DNA of 64,000 nt from Streptomyces sp. YIM 121038 (GCF_006088715.1 NZ_CP030771.1:7996001-8060000), one strand, 5' to 3'; shown: positions 15,156 through 24,685, numbered from the stretch's first letter. The notes: generated by a model from the letters alone, not told the origin. A program made the numbers and translations.

Positions 15156-17238
15156 CCGGGGCCCCGCCCGGCCTGGCCGCGCGGTCCCTGCGCGGCTGCG
15201 CGGGCACGCCGTCCAGGGTGCCCGTGGGCAGCGGTTCCTGCGGGCACCCCGGGCCGTCGACCGGGTCCGTGCGGTACTGGTGCGACTGGAGCTCGAACAG
15301 CCGCCGGAAGACGCCCGGCCCCTCGGTGGCCATGAGCGTGGCGAAGTCGCCGTGCTCGACGAGTCTGCCCTCCGCGAGGACGAAGATGACGTCGGCCTCC
15401 TTGACGCTGTGCAGCCGGTGCGTGACCAGGACGATCGTCTGGTCCGCCGAGGCCAGGGCGCGGATCTTGTCGAACGCGTCGATCTCCGCGGCCGGGTCCA
15501 TGCTGCTGGTGGGCTCGTCGCAGATGAGGATGGCCGCGTCCCGGAAGTAGGCGCGGGCCAGGGCGATGCGCTGCCACTGCCCGCCGGAGAGGTCGACGCC
15601 GCCCTCGTAGCCCTTCTCGCACAAGGTGTCCCAGCCGTGCGGGAGTTCGTCGAGGACGCGGTGCGCGTCGGCGTACGCGGCCGCCGCGTCCAGGCGGGTG
15701 GCGTCGTGGAACTCGGCGGGGCGGCTGATCGCCACGTTCGCGCGGGCCGTGAACGGCCACCGCTGGAAGTCCTGCGGCACCAGCGCCACATGCCCGAACA
15801 CGTCGTCGCGCGCCAGCGCGCGCAGATCGGCGCCGTCCCACGAGACCGTGCCCGCGGACGGCAGGTACAGGCCCGCGAGGAGCTTGCTGAGGGTCGTCTT
15901 GCCGGAGCCGTTCGCCCCGACCAGGGCGATCACCTGGCCCTTGCGGACGGTGAGGGACACGCCGTCGAGCGCGTTCCGCTCCCGGCCGGGGTAGCGGAAC
16001 GTCACCCGGTCGAAGGTGATCTCGGCGGGCGGTTCGGGCACCGCCGCGCCCGTGGCCGGGATGGCCCGCCGCCTGGCCTCCTCGCGGGCCCGGATGAGGT
16101 CCGTCATGAACAGGCTCTGCTCGTAGAGGTGATGGATGTTCGTCACCAGGCGCCGCAGCCCCGCCGTGCCGCTGGTCAGCGCGAGCACGGCCGTCGCCCC
16201 CGAGGCGAGCGGCATGTGGCCGTGCGTCAGGAGCCAGGCGAGCAGGGCGTACGTCGCCGCCGCCGTCAGTCCGGACAGGGCCGACGTGCCGAGGTCGGTC
16301 CTGGCCTCCAGCTGCGCGAGGCGCGTCTGCTCGTCCGAGGCCTGGGCCGCCATCTTGTCGAACTGGTCGAGGAGGAAGGGCCCCGCGCCGTGCACCCGCA
16401 GCTCGGGCGCCGCGTCCTGCGAGATCAGCAGCCTGCGCAGGGCGCCCAGTTGCCGCACGTGCTCCAGCCACACCTGCACCGACTCGTACGTCCGGCGCGC
16501 CGCCCGGACGGTGCCCCACGCCTTCGGCACGACCACGGCGACGAGCAGCGGAAGCAGCGCCGGGTGCAGCACGGCGAGGACTCCGCTGACGGCGAGGAGC
16601 GCCATCGCGGCCTCGACGATGCCGAGGGTGTGCTCGATGAGGCGGCGCGCCGCGGTCTGGCCGTGCTGCCCGGAGTCGAGGGCCGCGTGGAAGTCGGCGC
16701 GCTCCATGTGCTCCATCTCGACCCTGATGACGTGCTTGAGCATGGAGAGGGCCGCGATGCGCTCCACCTTGGGGCCGAGTCGGCCCGAGGCCGCGAAGGA
16801 CACGGCCCGCAGCGTCGCCGCGAGGGCGCTCGCGGCGGCGACCCCCAGCAGGGACGGCAGCGCGTCCTGCACCCGGTCGGCCGTCGGGCCCGCCGCGAAC
16901 AGGGACACCAGGACGCGGTTGGTGGCGAGCAGGCCGAACGCGGTGGCGGCGGCCTGGCCCAGCTGTGCCACCGCGACCACCACCAGGGCGACCGGGTCGG
17001 CCCGCCAGCCGAGGACGGCGGTGTGCCCGATGAGCGTGGGAATCTGCCGCAGGATGGTGAAGAACGACGTCCTCAGCTGCGCACCCTCGTGCACGGTCCA
17101 TCCCCACGCGCTGCGCAACCGCCCCCCGAAGAGGAGCTGTTCGGGCGGTGCGTGCCCGGGGGGCGGGGTGGGGCCCTCGCCCTCCCGGCCGCGCCGCCGC
17201 TTGCGCGCGCGAGCTCGTGCTGGATGGTGCTGCCGCAC
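15136..17238 (-). CDS. ABC transporter with fused membrane and ATPase domains
   Basis: I chose GTG 17238-17236 because it follows GGGAGGCAAT; the open frame upstream is not coding-like. The 700-residue protein has a basic N-terminus, a six-helix membrane domain (about residues 50-370, from FFTILRQIPTLIGHTAVLGW) and a nucleotide-binding domain with Walker A GANGSGKTT, signature LSGGQWQRIALARAY, Walker B ILICDEPTSSMDP and H-loop VTHRLHSV. The WPFTARANV segment after the Q-loop (VPQDFQ) is typical of exporters. The C-terminus is a Gly/Pro/Arg-rich tail. A half-transporter that should work as a dimer; substrate unknown. A hairpin (GGTCCC 17259-17264 with GGGACC 17275-17280) lies in its leader. 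Confidence 0.85.
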   Translation of the reverse strand: MRQHHPARARARKRRRGREGEGPTPPPGHAPPEQLLFGGRLRSAWGWTVHEGAQLRTSFFTILRQIPTLIGHTAVLGWRADPVALVVVAVAQLGQAAATAFGLLATNRVLVSLFAAGPTADRVQDALPSLLGVAAASALAATLRAVSFAASGRLGPKVERIAALSMLKHVIRVEMEHMERADFHAALDSGQHGQTAARRLIEHTLGIVEAAMALLAVSGVLAVLHPALLPLLVAVVVPKAWGTVRAARRTYESVQVWLEHVRQLGALRRLLISQDAAPELRVHGAGPFLLDQFDKMAAQASDEQTRLAQLEARTDLGTSALSGLTAAATYALLAWLLTHGHMPLASGATAVLALTSGTAGLRRLVTNIHHLYEQSLFMTDLIRAREEARRRAIPATGAAVPEPPAEITFDRVTFRYPGRERNALDGVSLTVRKGQVIALVGANGSGKTTLSKLLAGLYLPSAGTVSWDGADLRALARDDVFGHVALVPQDFQRWPFTARANVAISRPAEFHDATRLDAAAAYADAHRVLDELPHGWDTLCEKGYEGGVDLSGGQWQRIALARAYFRDAAILICDEPTSSMDPAAEIDAFDKIRALASADQTIVLVTHRLHSVKEADVIFVLAEGRLVEHGDFATLMATEGPGVFRRLFELQSHQYRTDPVDGPGCPQEPLPTGTLDGVPAQPRRDRAARPGGAPASGSGG

Positions 17239-17392
17239 ATTGCCTCCCCGGTGTCCGTGGTCCCGTTGGGTGCTGGGACCACCTTCCCCGGGGAGCGGCC
17301 CCGGCGGGGTACTGCGGGCACAATCTGCGCGGGATGGGGTGAAATCGGCCTGGAATGGCGGTGGACGGGCCCGAAGTGCGCTCGTGCGGCGG

Positions 17393-18487
17393 TCACGTGC
17401 CGGAGGCATCGCCGCCCCGCGGCACGGCCGCGTCCGGGACCAGGACGACCTTGCCCGTGACGGTGCCGGACTCGGCCAGGCGCAGGGCCTCGGCCGCCCG
17501 GGACAGCGGGACGCGCGCGGCGACCTGGGCGGTCAGGCTGCCGTCGGCGAGGAGCGCGAAGACCTGCTCCAGGTCCGTGCGCAGCCGCCCGCGGAAGGCG
17601 TCGGCGCGGCGCCGCCCGGCCCAGATGTTGTAGAAGTGCGCGTGCCGGGAGTTCGGCAGTGCCTGCCACAGCGCGAGGCGCGCGAACAGCTTCAGGACCG
17701 GGGCCTTCGACGACCCGGCCACGTCCCGGGTGGACGCCGTGCCGTACGACACGAGGGTGCCGCCGGGCGCGAGCAGCCGGAACGACTCCACGATCCCCTC
17801 GCCGCCCACGTGGTCGAAGACCGCCCGCACTCCGTCCGGCGCGAGCCCGCGAAGGCGCGCGTACAGCTCGGGGTCGCGGTAGTCGACAGGTGTGACGCCG
17901 AGCCTGCGCAGCGCGTCGTGGTGGCGGGGCGACGCGGTGCCGAGGACGCGGGCGCCCGCGATCCGGGCGAGCTGCGCGAGCGTGGAGCCGACGCCGCCGT
18001 TCGCGCCGAGCACCACGACGGTGTCGCCCGCCCGGACCTGGGCGGTGCGGTGCAGCATCTGCCAGGCGGTGACGCCGTTCACCACGAGCGTCTCGGCGTC
18101 CGCGGAGGCGACGGACTCCGGTACGGGCACGAGGTCGGCGGCGGCCACCGCGACGTGGCTCGCCCAGCCGCCGGTCTTGGTCAGCGCGGCGTACCGGCCC
18201 CCGACGAGCGCCGGGTCGACGCCGGGCCCGGTGGCCACCACCCGCCCCACCAGGTCGTAGCCCGGCACGAAGGGGAACGGCGGCTGGTCGAAGTACTTGC
18301 CGCGGCGCATCTGCTGCTCGGCGAAGGAGACGCCGGTGGCCTCCATCGCGAGCAGCACCCGGCCCGGACCCGGTGCGGGGGCGGGCCGGCGGCGCACGGT
18401 GAGCCCGTCGGGCTCGACGACGCCGGGCAGGACGACCTCGGTGGCCGTGGCCACGGCGGTGGCGGTGGGTGCGGTGGTCTTGACCAT
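17393..18487 (-). CDS. Zinc-independent MDR-family NAD(P)H quinone oxidoreductase-like protein
   Basis: The 364-residue protein has the quinone oxidoreductase layout: an N-terminal GroES-like domain (VRRRPAPAPGPGRVLLAMEATGVSFAE, then FPFVPGYDLVGRVVATGPGV) and a Rossmann domain with VVVLGANGGVGSTLAQLARIAGARVLGT. The Cys/His zinc ligands of classic alcohol dehydrogenases are missing, as in the QOR/zeta-crystallin group. C-terminal GTVTGKVVLVPD matches the family end. Likely NADPH-dependent reduction of quinones or enones. It lies 154 bp upstream of the ABC gene on the same strand, so the two may be linked. The 5' region has an imperfect palindrome at 18526-18540. Confidence 0.85.
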   Translation of the reverse strand: MVKTTAPTATAVATATEVVLPGVVEPDGLTVRRRPAPAPGPGRVLLAMEATGVSFAEQQMRRGKYFDQPPFPFVPGYDLVGRVVATGPGVDPALVGGRYAALTKTGGWASHVAVAAADLVPVPESVASADAETLVVNGVTAWQMLHRTAQVRAGDTVVVLGANGGVGSTLAQLARIAGARVLGTASPRHHDALRRLGVTPVDYRDPELYARLRGLAPDGVRAVFDHVGGEGIVESFRLLAPGGTLVSYGTASTRDVAGSSKAPVLKLFARLALWQALPNSRHAHFYNIWAGRRRADAFRGRLRTDLEQVFALLADGSLTAQVAARVPLSRAAEALRLAESGTVTGKVVLVPDAAVPRGGDASGT

Positions 18488-18525
18488 GAGGAAGCCTCTT
18501 CCGAAGGGGTGATGGTCGCGCTGTA

Positions 18526-18540
18526 GTTATAGGCTCTAAC
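18526..18540. promoter_or_regulatory. Imperfect palindrome over the promoter of the oxidoreductase
   Basis: GTTATAG-G-CTCTAAC: seven-base arms with one mismatch, 38 bp upstream of the oxidoreductase start. On the minus strand it contains TATAAC, a good -10. A repressor (TetR-, HxlR- or MarR-like) may bind here. The divergent GNAT gene starts at 18679. Confidence 0.5.
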
Positions 18541-18678
18541 GTAAGCATGCACCTCTATCGATGGGGTCGTCAAGGAGGGCGATGCCCATCGGGCCGATCG
18601 GCGGCGGCCCGCGCGGGGCAGGATGGGAGGGCTGCGCGTACGCGTACCGCGTGCGACCCGTCCAAGGAAGGTGCGGCG

Positions 18679-19566
18679 ATGGAGAACCCGGCCCCCGGCC
18701 AGCTCACCCCCGAACAGCACGCCCCCGGCCGGCTCGCGCTCGCCACCGCCACGCCCGACGACTGGCGCGTCGTCACCGGCTGGGCGGCGGACGAGGGCTG
18801 GAACCCCGGGCTGCGGGACGCCGAGTCCTTCTTCGCCCAGGACCCGGAGGGCTTCTTCGTCGGCCGCGTCGACGGCGAGCCGGTGTCGGCCGTCTCCGTG
18901 GTCAACTACGGCCCGGCGTACGCGTTCCTCGGCTTCTACCTCGTCCGCCCCGACGCCCGCGGCCAGGGGCACGGCATCGCCACCTGGCGCGCCGCGCTCG
19001 CGCACGCCGGGGACCGCACGGTCGGCCTGGACGGCGTACCGGCGCAGCAGGACAACTACCGCCGCTCCGGCTTCGCACACCGCCACGACACCATGCGCTA
19101 CGTCGGCCCGGCGGCCGTCGGCGGGCCGGTGTCCGCGCACGTGCGCCCCGCCGCGGAGGTCGGGCACGAGGCCCTGCTGGCGTACGACAGCTCCTGCTAC
19201 CCCGCGGACCGGCCTAGGTTCCTAGCCTCCTGGCTGGGCACGCCCGGACACCGCGCGCTCGCCCGCGTCGACGGCGGCCGCGTCACCGGGTACGGGGTGG
19301 TGCGCCCGGCGCGTGACGGCGTACGGATCGGGCCGCTGTTCGCCGACACGCGCGCGGACGCCGAAGCGCTCCTGGACGCGCTGACCGCCGGTCTCGACGG
19401 GGCGCTCGTCTCGATCGACGTACCCGAGTCCCACGCGCCCGCGGTGGCCCTCGCCGAGGCCCGCGGCATGAAGCCGACGTTCGCGACGGCCCGCATGTAC
19501 ACCGGTCCGGTACGGGAGTTCGCGCGGGAGAAGGTGTTCGGGATCACCACCCTGGAGCTGGGCTGA
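18679..19566 (+). CDS. GNAT-family N-acetyltransferase (two-domain)
   Basis: ATG 18679 follows AAGGAAGG. The 295-residue protein has an N-terminal GNAT domain: TPDDWRVVTGWAADEGWNPG, YAFLGFYLVRPDARGQGHGIATWRAAL (acetyl-CoA loop R-G-Q-G-H-G), then GLDGVPAQQDNYRRSGF. A second, GNAT-like half follows (LARVDGGRVTGYGVVRP, RIGPLFADTRADAEALLDAL). This two-part layout is that of YitI/Eis-like acetyltransferases found widely in actinomycetes. Acceptor unknown. It converges on the beta-glucosidase gene with a 12-bp gap and no visible terminator. Confidence 0.85.
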   Translation: MENPAPGQLTPEQHAPGRLALATATPDDWRVVTGWAADEGWNPGLRDAESFFAQDPEGFFVGRVDGEPVSAVSVVNYGPAYAFLGFYLVRPDARGQGHGIATWRAALAHAGDRTVGLDGVPAQQDNYRRSGFAHRHDTMRYVGPAAVGGPVSAHVRPAAEVGHEALLAYDSSCYPADRPRFLASWLGTPGHRALARVDGGRVTGYGVVRPARDGVRIGPLFADTRADAEALLDALTAGLDGALVSIDVPESHAPAVALAEARGMKPTFATARMYTGPVREFAREKVFGITTLELG

Positions 19567-19578
19567 CGCGCCCGGAGG

Positions 19579-21855
19579 TCAGGTCACCGTGAGCCGCCGC
19601 TTGCCCTCGGCCGTGGAGCTGTTGCCCACGTAGACGTCGAACGCGCCCCGCTCGACGAGGAACTCGCCGCGCGGGGCGTTCGTCCAGAACCCCAGGTCGC
19701 GGGCGCCGAGCCGGAAGCGCACGGTCCGTGCCGCGCCCGCGGCGAGCGTCACCCGGCGAAAGCCCCGCAGCCTGCGCACCGGCTGCGCGATGCTCGCCGC
19801 GAGGTCGTGGACGTACAGCTGCACCACCTCGTCGCCCTCGCGCGCACCGGTGTTGGTGACCGTCACGGACACCTCGACGGTGTCGCCCGCGGCCAGCGCG
19901 CGGGCGGGCACGTCGGCGCGGCTGAGCCGCGGCTCGCCGATCGCGAAGGCCGTGTAGCTCAGCCCGTGGCCGAACGCGAACTGCGGGCCCGGCGGCAGGT
20001 CCAGATACTTGGAGGTGTACTTGTTGTCGGCGGCGTACGGACGACCCGTCGACTCGTGGTTGTAGTGGACCGGGATCTGTCCGACCGCGCGGGGGAAGGA
20101 GACGGGCAGCTTGCCGCCCGGGTTGACCTTCCCGAACAGGACGTCGGCGATGGCGTTCCCGGCCTCCAGGCCCGGGTGCCAGGCCTCCAGGACGGCGGGC
20201 GCGCTCGCCAGCCAGCCGCCGACGGTCAGCGGGCGGCCGTTCACGAGCACCACCACGAACGGCTTGCCCGTCGCCGCGACGGCCTCGATCAGCTTCTCCT
20301 GGGCGCCGGGCAGACCGATGTCGGCGCGCGCGGCGGCCTCCCCGCTCAGGGCGGGCGGCTCACCCACGACGACGACCGTCACGTCGGCGCCCCGCGCGGC
20401 CGCGACCGCCGCCGGGATGCCGCCGGTGTCCTCGCCCCGGGCGTCGACCCCGAGGGCGTACGTCACCTTCGCTCCGGGCGCCGCCCGCCGGAGCGCGTCG
20501 AGGACCTTCACCGACGGGTACTTCTCCGCCGCGGCCGGGACCACCCAGGTGCCGAGCAGGTCCTCGGAGTCGGCGAACGGCCCGACCACGGCGAGGGACG
20601 CCACCGAGCTCTTCAGCGGCAGCGTCGCCCCCTCGTTCTTCAGGAGCACCAGGCAGCGGGCGGCCGTCGCCCGCGCCGCCGCGCGCGTCGCGGGGGTCGG
20701 CCCGGCGGCGGCCGCGCCCTCGGCCTCGTTGACGTAAGGGTCGTCGAAGAGGCCGAGGGCGAACTTCAGGCGCAGGACGCGCGCCACCGCGTCGTCCAGG
20801 CGGTGTTCACTGATCCCGCCCTCGCGCAGCAGCTGCCTGCCGTGCTCGCGCAGGGTGGTGCTGACCATCTCCATGTCGACGCCCGCGGTGAGCGCGAGCC
20901 GGGCCGCCGCCGCGCCGTCCTCGGCGAAGCCGTGCGCGATCAGCTCCTGCACACCGGTCCAGTCGCTGACGACGAACCCGTCGAAGCCCCACTCCTTCCT
21001 GAGCACGTCCGTGAGCGTGTGCGCGTTGCCGTGCGCGGGGACGCCGCCGACGGTGTTGAAGGAGGCCATGACGGTGGCCACGCCCGCGTCCAGGGCGGCC
21101 CTGAACGGCGGCAGATACAGATTGCGCAGCCGCGACTCGGACACGTCCACCGTGTTGTAGTCGCGGCCGCCCTCGGCGCCGCCGTACGCGACGAAGTGCT
21201 TGGCGCAGGCGGCGATCCGGTCCTTCGCCGCGTAGTCGCGGCCCTGGTAGCCCCGGACCTTGGCGGCGGCGAACTCGGCCGTGAGGTAGGGGTCCTCGCC
21301 GCAGCTCTCGGCGATGCGGCCCCAGCGCGGCTCGTGCGTGACGTCCATCATCGGCGAGAACGTCCAGTGCACGCCGTTCGAACGGGCCTCCCGGGCGGAG
21401 ACCTCCGCGTCGGTGCGCGCCACCGCGGGGTCGAAGCTCGCCGCCTGCGCCAGCGGGATCGGGAACGTCGTCCAGAAGCCGTGGATGACGTCGAGCCCGA
21501 AGAGCAGCGGAACGCCGAGCCGGGACTCCTCGACGGCGATGCGCTGCAACGCGTTGGTGGTCTTCGCGCCGAAGACGGAGAGGACGGAGCCGAGGCGGCC
21601 CGCACGCGCCGCGTCCTCGACGTCCTTGGTCGCGCCGCCGCCGGGCCCGGTGTCCCACGCCCACGCGAGCTGCTGGAGCTGCCCCAGCTTCTCTTCGACC
21701 GTCATACGGCCGAGCAGCTCATCGACCTCGCGGCCTCGGCGGCCGGGCCGGGGCGCGGCCCTGGCGACCGTGCCGCTCAGGGCGCCACCCGCGACGGCCG
21801 CACCACTCACCACGGACAGTCCGGACAGCAGCGTGCGCCTTCGTAGCTCTCGCAT
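19579..21855 (-). CDS. Secreted GH3 beta-glucosidase
   Basis: The 758-residue protein starts MRELRRRTLLSGLSV, a likely Tat signal (RR with hydrophobic stretch), cut near ARAAP. The GH3 N-domain is complete: LLGRMTVEEKLGQL, LLFGLDVIHGFWTTFPIPLAQAASFD, FSPMMDVTHEPRWGR, CAKHFVAYGGAEGGRDYNTVD, and the nucleophile Asp in GFVVSDWTG. The second domain (AVVGPFADSEDLLGTW, VVVLVNGRPLTVGGWL, ILEAWHPGLEAGNAIADVLFGKVNPGGKLPVSFPR-like text) and the C-terminal fibronectin-III-like domain (VTVTNTGAREGDEVVQLYV) are also present. Its length fits bacterial BglX-type enzymes. Likely job: release of glucose from beta-glucosides outside the cell. I saw no clear CebR or similar operator. Confidence 0.92.
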   Translation of the reverse strand: MRELRRRTLLSGLSVVSGAAVAGGALSGTVARAAPRPGRRGREVDELLGRMTVEEKLGQLQQLAWAWDTGPGGGATKDVEDAARAGRLGSVLSVFGAKTTNALQRIAVEESRLGVPLLFGLDVIHGFWTTFPIPLAQAASFDPAVARTDAEVSAREARSNGVHWTFSPMMDVTHEPRWGRIAESCGEDPYLTAEFAAAKVRGYQGRDYAAKDRIAACAKHFVAYGGAEGGRDYNTVDVSESRLRNLYLPPFRAALDAGVATVMASFNTVGGVPAHGNAHTLTDVLRKEWGFDGFVVSDWTGVQELIAHGFAEDGAAAARLALTAGVDMEMVSTTLREHGRQLLREGGISEHRLDDAVARVLRLKFALGLFDDPYVNEAEGAAAAGPTPATRAAARATAARCLVLLKNEGATLPLKSSVASLAVVGPFADSEDLLGTWVVPAAAEKYPSVKVLDALRRAAPGAKVTYALGVDARGEDTGGIPAAVAAARGADVTVVVVGEPPALSGEAAARADIGLPGAQEKLIEAVAATGKPFVVVLVNGRPLTVGGWLASAPAVLEAWHPGLEAGNAIADVLFGKVNPGGKLPVSFPRAVGQIPVHYNHESTGRPYAADNKYTSKYLDLPPGPQFAFGHGLSYTAFAIGEPRLSRADVPARALAAGDTVEVSVTVTNTGAREGDEVVQLYVHDLAASIAQPVRRLRGFRRVTLAAGAARTVRFRLGARDLGFWTNAPRGEFLVERGAFDVYVGNSSTAEGKRRLTVT

Positions 21856-21983
21856 GTGTTCGCCTTCTCACGTCACAGTGGGGGCAAGCGGGGGAGTGGC
21901 CACAAGAATTGAAGCGAAAGTACGTGGCGGGTACAGGAGGGTCAAGGGAGGCGGCAGGGGCAGTCGAGTGCTTCCGCACGCCC

Positions 21984-22014
21984 TTGACCTCAATATTGGT
22001 TGAGGTCCTACGGT
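21984..22014 (+). promoter_or_regulatory. SoxR-type promoter and operator (SoxR box)
   Basis: CCTCAATATTGGTTGAGG (21988-22005) has perfect CCTCAA/TTGAGG arms with a 6-base centre, the same layout as the SoxR box. It sits between -35 TTGACC (21984-21989) and -10 TACGGT (22009-22014) with a 19-bp spacer, the long spacing typical of MerR-family activators. Transcription would start about 22021, at the ATG, so the mRNA would be leaderless. No soxR gene is in the window. Confidence 0.85.
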
Positions 22015-22021
22015 TTCTCCC

Positions 22022-23905
22022 ATGAGCATGGAAACCACGGCGTGGACGCAGATGTACAGCGTCATGAACGCCCAGCAGGAACGCCGCCCCTTCGCCCGCG
22101 CGACACTGCGCCGCATCGCCGTCTTCGCCCGCCCGCACCGCCGCCGCATCACGCAGTTCGTGCTCCTGAGCGTCGTCACCGCGGTGCTCGCCGTGGCGAC
22201 TCCGATCCTCGCCGGGCACGTCGTGGACGCCATCGTCTCCGGCGCCGACTCCTCGCTCGTCGTCCGCTACGCCCTGTTCATCGCCGTGATCGCGATCGCC
22301 GAGGCGGCCCTCGGCATCCTCAGTCGGTGGCTGTCGGCGACGCTCGGCGAAGGCCTGATCCTCGATCTGCGCACGGCCGTCTTCGACCACGTGCAGCGCA
22401 TGCCGGTCGCGTTCTTCACGCGGACCCGCACCGGGGCGCTCGTCAGCCGCCTCAACAACGACGTGATCGGGGCGCAACGCGCCTTCAGCAACACCCTTTC
22501 GGGTGTCGTCGCCAACGTCGTCACGCTGCTGCTGACCCTCGGCGTGATGCTCGCCCTCTCCTGGCAGATCACGCTGCTCGCCCTCGTCCTGCTGCCGGTG
22601 TTCGTCCTGCCCGCGCGGCGCATGGGCACCCGCATGGCCCGGCTCCAGCGGGAGGCCGCCCACCACAACGCCGCCATGGGCACCCGGATGACCGAGCGCT
22701 TCTCGGCGCCCGGCGCGACCCTCATCAAGCTCTTCGGGCGCCCCGCCGACGAGTCCGCGGAGTTCGCCGAGCGGGCCGCGCGGGTGCGGGACATCGGGGT
22801 GCGCACGGCCATGGCCCAGTCGGCGTTCATCACCGCCCTCACCCTGGTGTCGGCCCTCGCGCTCGCCCTCGTCTACGGCCTCGGCGGGTACTTCGCGCTC
22901 GAAGGCTCCCTGGAGGCGGGCGCAGTCGTCTCGCTCGCCCTGCTCCTGACCCGTCTGTACGCGCCGCTGACGGCTCTGGCGGGCGCCCGCGTCGAGGTGA
23001 TGAGCGCCCTCGTCAGCTTCGAGCGCGTCTTCGAAGTGCTCGACCTGAAGCCGCTCATCGCCGAGAAGCCGGACCCGGAGCGGGTGCCCGAGGGCCCCGT
23101 CGCCGTCGAGTTCGACGACGTCCGCTTCGGCTACCCCGCCGCCGACAAGGTCTCCCTCGCCTCCCTGGAGGAGGTCGCGTCCCTCGACGGACGCGGTGGC
23201 GCCGAGGTCCTGCACGGCCTGTCCTTCCGCGCCGAGCCCGGCCGGACGGTCGCGCTCGTCGGCTCCTCCGGCGCGGGCAAGTCCACGATCGCGCAGCTCC
23301 TGCCGCGCCTGTACGACGCCGACGCGGGGACCGTGCGCGTCGGGGGCGTGGACGTGCGCGACCTGTCCGCCGACTCGCTGCGCGACACCATCGGCATGGT
23401 CACCCAGGACGGCCACCTCTTCCACGAGTCGGTCCGCGCGAACCTGCTGCTCGCCCGGCCCGGCGCCGCCGAGGACGACCTCTGGGACGTGCTGCGCCGC
23501 GCCCGCCTCGACGACCTCGTGCGGTCGCTGCCCGACGGGCTCGACACCGTCGTGGGCGAGCGCGGCTACCGGCTCTCGGGCGGCGAGCGGCAGCGCATGA
23601 CCATCGCGCGCCTGCTGCTCGCCCGGCAGCGGGTCGTCATCCTCGACGAGGCGACCGCGCACCTGGACAACACCTCCGAGGCGGCCGTCCAGGAGGCCCT
23701 CGCCGAGGCCCTGTCCGGGCGCACCGCCGTGGTCATCGCCCACCGCCTGTCGACCGTCCGCTCGGCCGATCAGATCCTCGTGGTCGAGGAGGGGCGGATC
23801 GTGGAGCGGGGCACGCACGAGGAACTGCTCGCGCTGGACGGCCGCTACGCGGAGCTGTACCGGACGCAGTTCCTGGCCGGGGACGACATGGGTGTGGCGG
23901 CATAG
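22022..23905 (+). CDS. SoxR-regulated ABC exporter with fused membrane and ATPase domains
   Basis: ATG 22022 has no Shine-Dalgarno and lies 7 bp after the -10, so it is probably a leaderless start. The 627-residue protein has a six-helix exporter domain (about 45-345) and a nucleotide-binding domain with Walker A GSSGAGKST, signature LSGGERQRMTIARLL, Walker B VVILDEATAHLDN and H-loop IAHRLST. The promoter is a textbook SoxR box. In S. coelicolor the SoxR regulon contains an ABC transporter (SCO7008) next to oxidoreductase genes, and SoxR answers to redox-active compounds such as actinorhodin. By analogy this is an exporter for redox-active metabolites. It is unlikely to belong to the PKS cluster. 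A strong terminator follows. Confidence 0.9.
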   Translation: MSMETTAWTQMYSVMNAQQERRPFARATLRRIAVFARPHRRRITQFVLLSVVTAVLAVATPILAGHVVDAIVSGADSSLVVRYALFIAVIAIAEAALGILSRWLSATLGEGLILDLRTAVFDHVQRMPVAFFTRTRTGALVSRLNNDVIGAQRAFSNTLSGVVANVVTLLLTLGVMLALSWQITLLALVLLPVFVLPARRMGTRMARLQREAAHHNAAMGTRMTERFSAPGATLIKLFGRPADESAEFAERAARVRDIGVRTAMAQSAFITALTLVSALALALVYGLGGYFALEGSLEAGAVVSLALLLTRLYAPLTALAGARVEVMSALVSFERVFEVLDLKPLIAEKPDPERVPEGPVAVEFDDVRFGYPAADKVSLASLEEVASLDGRGGAEVLHGLSFRAEPGRTVALVGSSGAGKSTIAQLLPRLYDADAGTVRVGGVDVRDLSADSLRDTIGMVTQDGHLFHESVRANLLLARPGAAEDDLWDVLRRARLDDLVRSLPDGLDTVVGERGYRLSGGERQRMTIARLLLARQRVVILDEATAHLDNTSEAAVQEALAEALSGRTAVVIAHRLSTVRSADQILVVEEGRIVERGTHEELLALDGRYAELYRTQFLAGDDMGVAA

Positions 23906-23922
23906 CCCCCGCCACCCGCACG

Positions 23923-23965
23923 AACCCCGTGGACCCGCTCTTCTTGGGGGCGGGTCCACGGGGTT
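23923..23965. terminator. Strong bidirectional terminator
   Basis: AACCCCGTGGACCCGC (23923-23938) pairs perfectly (16 bp) with GCGGGTCCACGGGGTT (23950-23965) around an 11-base loop. It lies between convergent genes ending at 23905 and 23981. Confidence 0.92.
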
Positions 23966-23980
23966 GTGAGGTGCCGGGGG

Positions 23981-24577
23981 CTACGCGGTCTTCTTCTCGT
24001 ACGTCAGGAACACGGTGCCGCTGTCCAGGGCGTCCACCTCGGTGCGCTCCCAGAGCGCGGGGGCGAAGGGGGCCTTCTCGCCGAACAGGGGGATGCCCGT
24101 GCCCACCGTGAGGGGGGCGAGCTTGATGACGAGGCGGTCGATCTCGGCGTACAGGGCGCCCGCGAGCTCGCCGCCGCCCACGAGCCACAGGCCCTTGCCG
24201 GGCTCGCGCTTGAGGGCGCGGACCCGCTCGGCCGGGTCGGTGGCGACGAGCTCGACGTTGGGGTCGGGGCTCTCGGTGAGGGTCCGGCTGAAGACGAGGT
24301 GCCGCAGGTGCGGATAGCAGTCGGTGAATCCGGCGTCCAGGCCGTTCTGATACGTGTGGCGGCCCTCCAGCATCGTGTCGAAGTGGGTGCCCTCGGCGGT
24401 GATGCCGAGCGCGGCCCTGGCGTGGACGGGGAGCGTCTCGGGGTACTTCCCGGCGAGCAGCCGGACGTAGTCCTCGCTCACGGGCCAGAATCCGTCGGGC
24501 CCGGTGGGGTCGGAGCCGTCGGGTCCGGCGATGTGGCCGTCGAGGGACATCGCGATGAAGTAGGTGAGCTTGCGCAT
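23981..24577 (-). CDS. Dihydrofolate-reductase-like (RibD C-terminal domain) reductase
   Basis: ATG 24577-24575 gives 198 residues: MRKLTYFIAMSLDGHIAGPDG is the usual start of the YyaP/YwjB-type DHFR-like family, with GRHTYQNG, LVFSRTL and LWLVGGGELAGALYAEIDRLVIKLAPLTVGTGIPLF following in order. Members bind NADPH in a RibD-C fold; most have no known substrate. It is divergent from a TetR gene with a 173-bp shared promoter region, so that regulator probably controls it. The true DHFR (folA) has a different length and motif set, so I do not use that symbol. Confidence 0.87.
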   Translation of the reverse strand: MRKLTYFIAMSLDGHIAGPDGSDPTGPDGFWPVSEDYVRLLAGKYPETLPVHARAALGITAEGTHFDTMLEGRHTYQNGLDAGFTDCYPHLRHLVFSRTLTESPDPNVELVATDPAERVRALKREPGKGLWLVGGGELAGALYAEIDRLVIKLAPLTVGTGIPLFGEKAPFAPALWERTEVDALDSGTVFLTYEKKTA

Positions 24578-24685
24578 ACGGGCTCCGGAGGTGAGAAGGG
24601 GTCGTTGGCCACGACCTCGGACGGACTGCGGACGGCCCCGGGCGGAGCGCGCGCGGTGCACCCGGAGCACATCGGGTGATGTACT

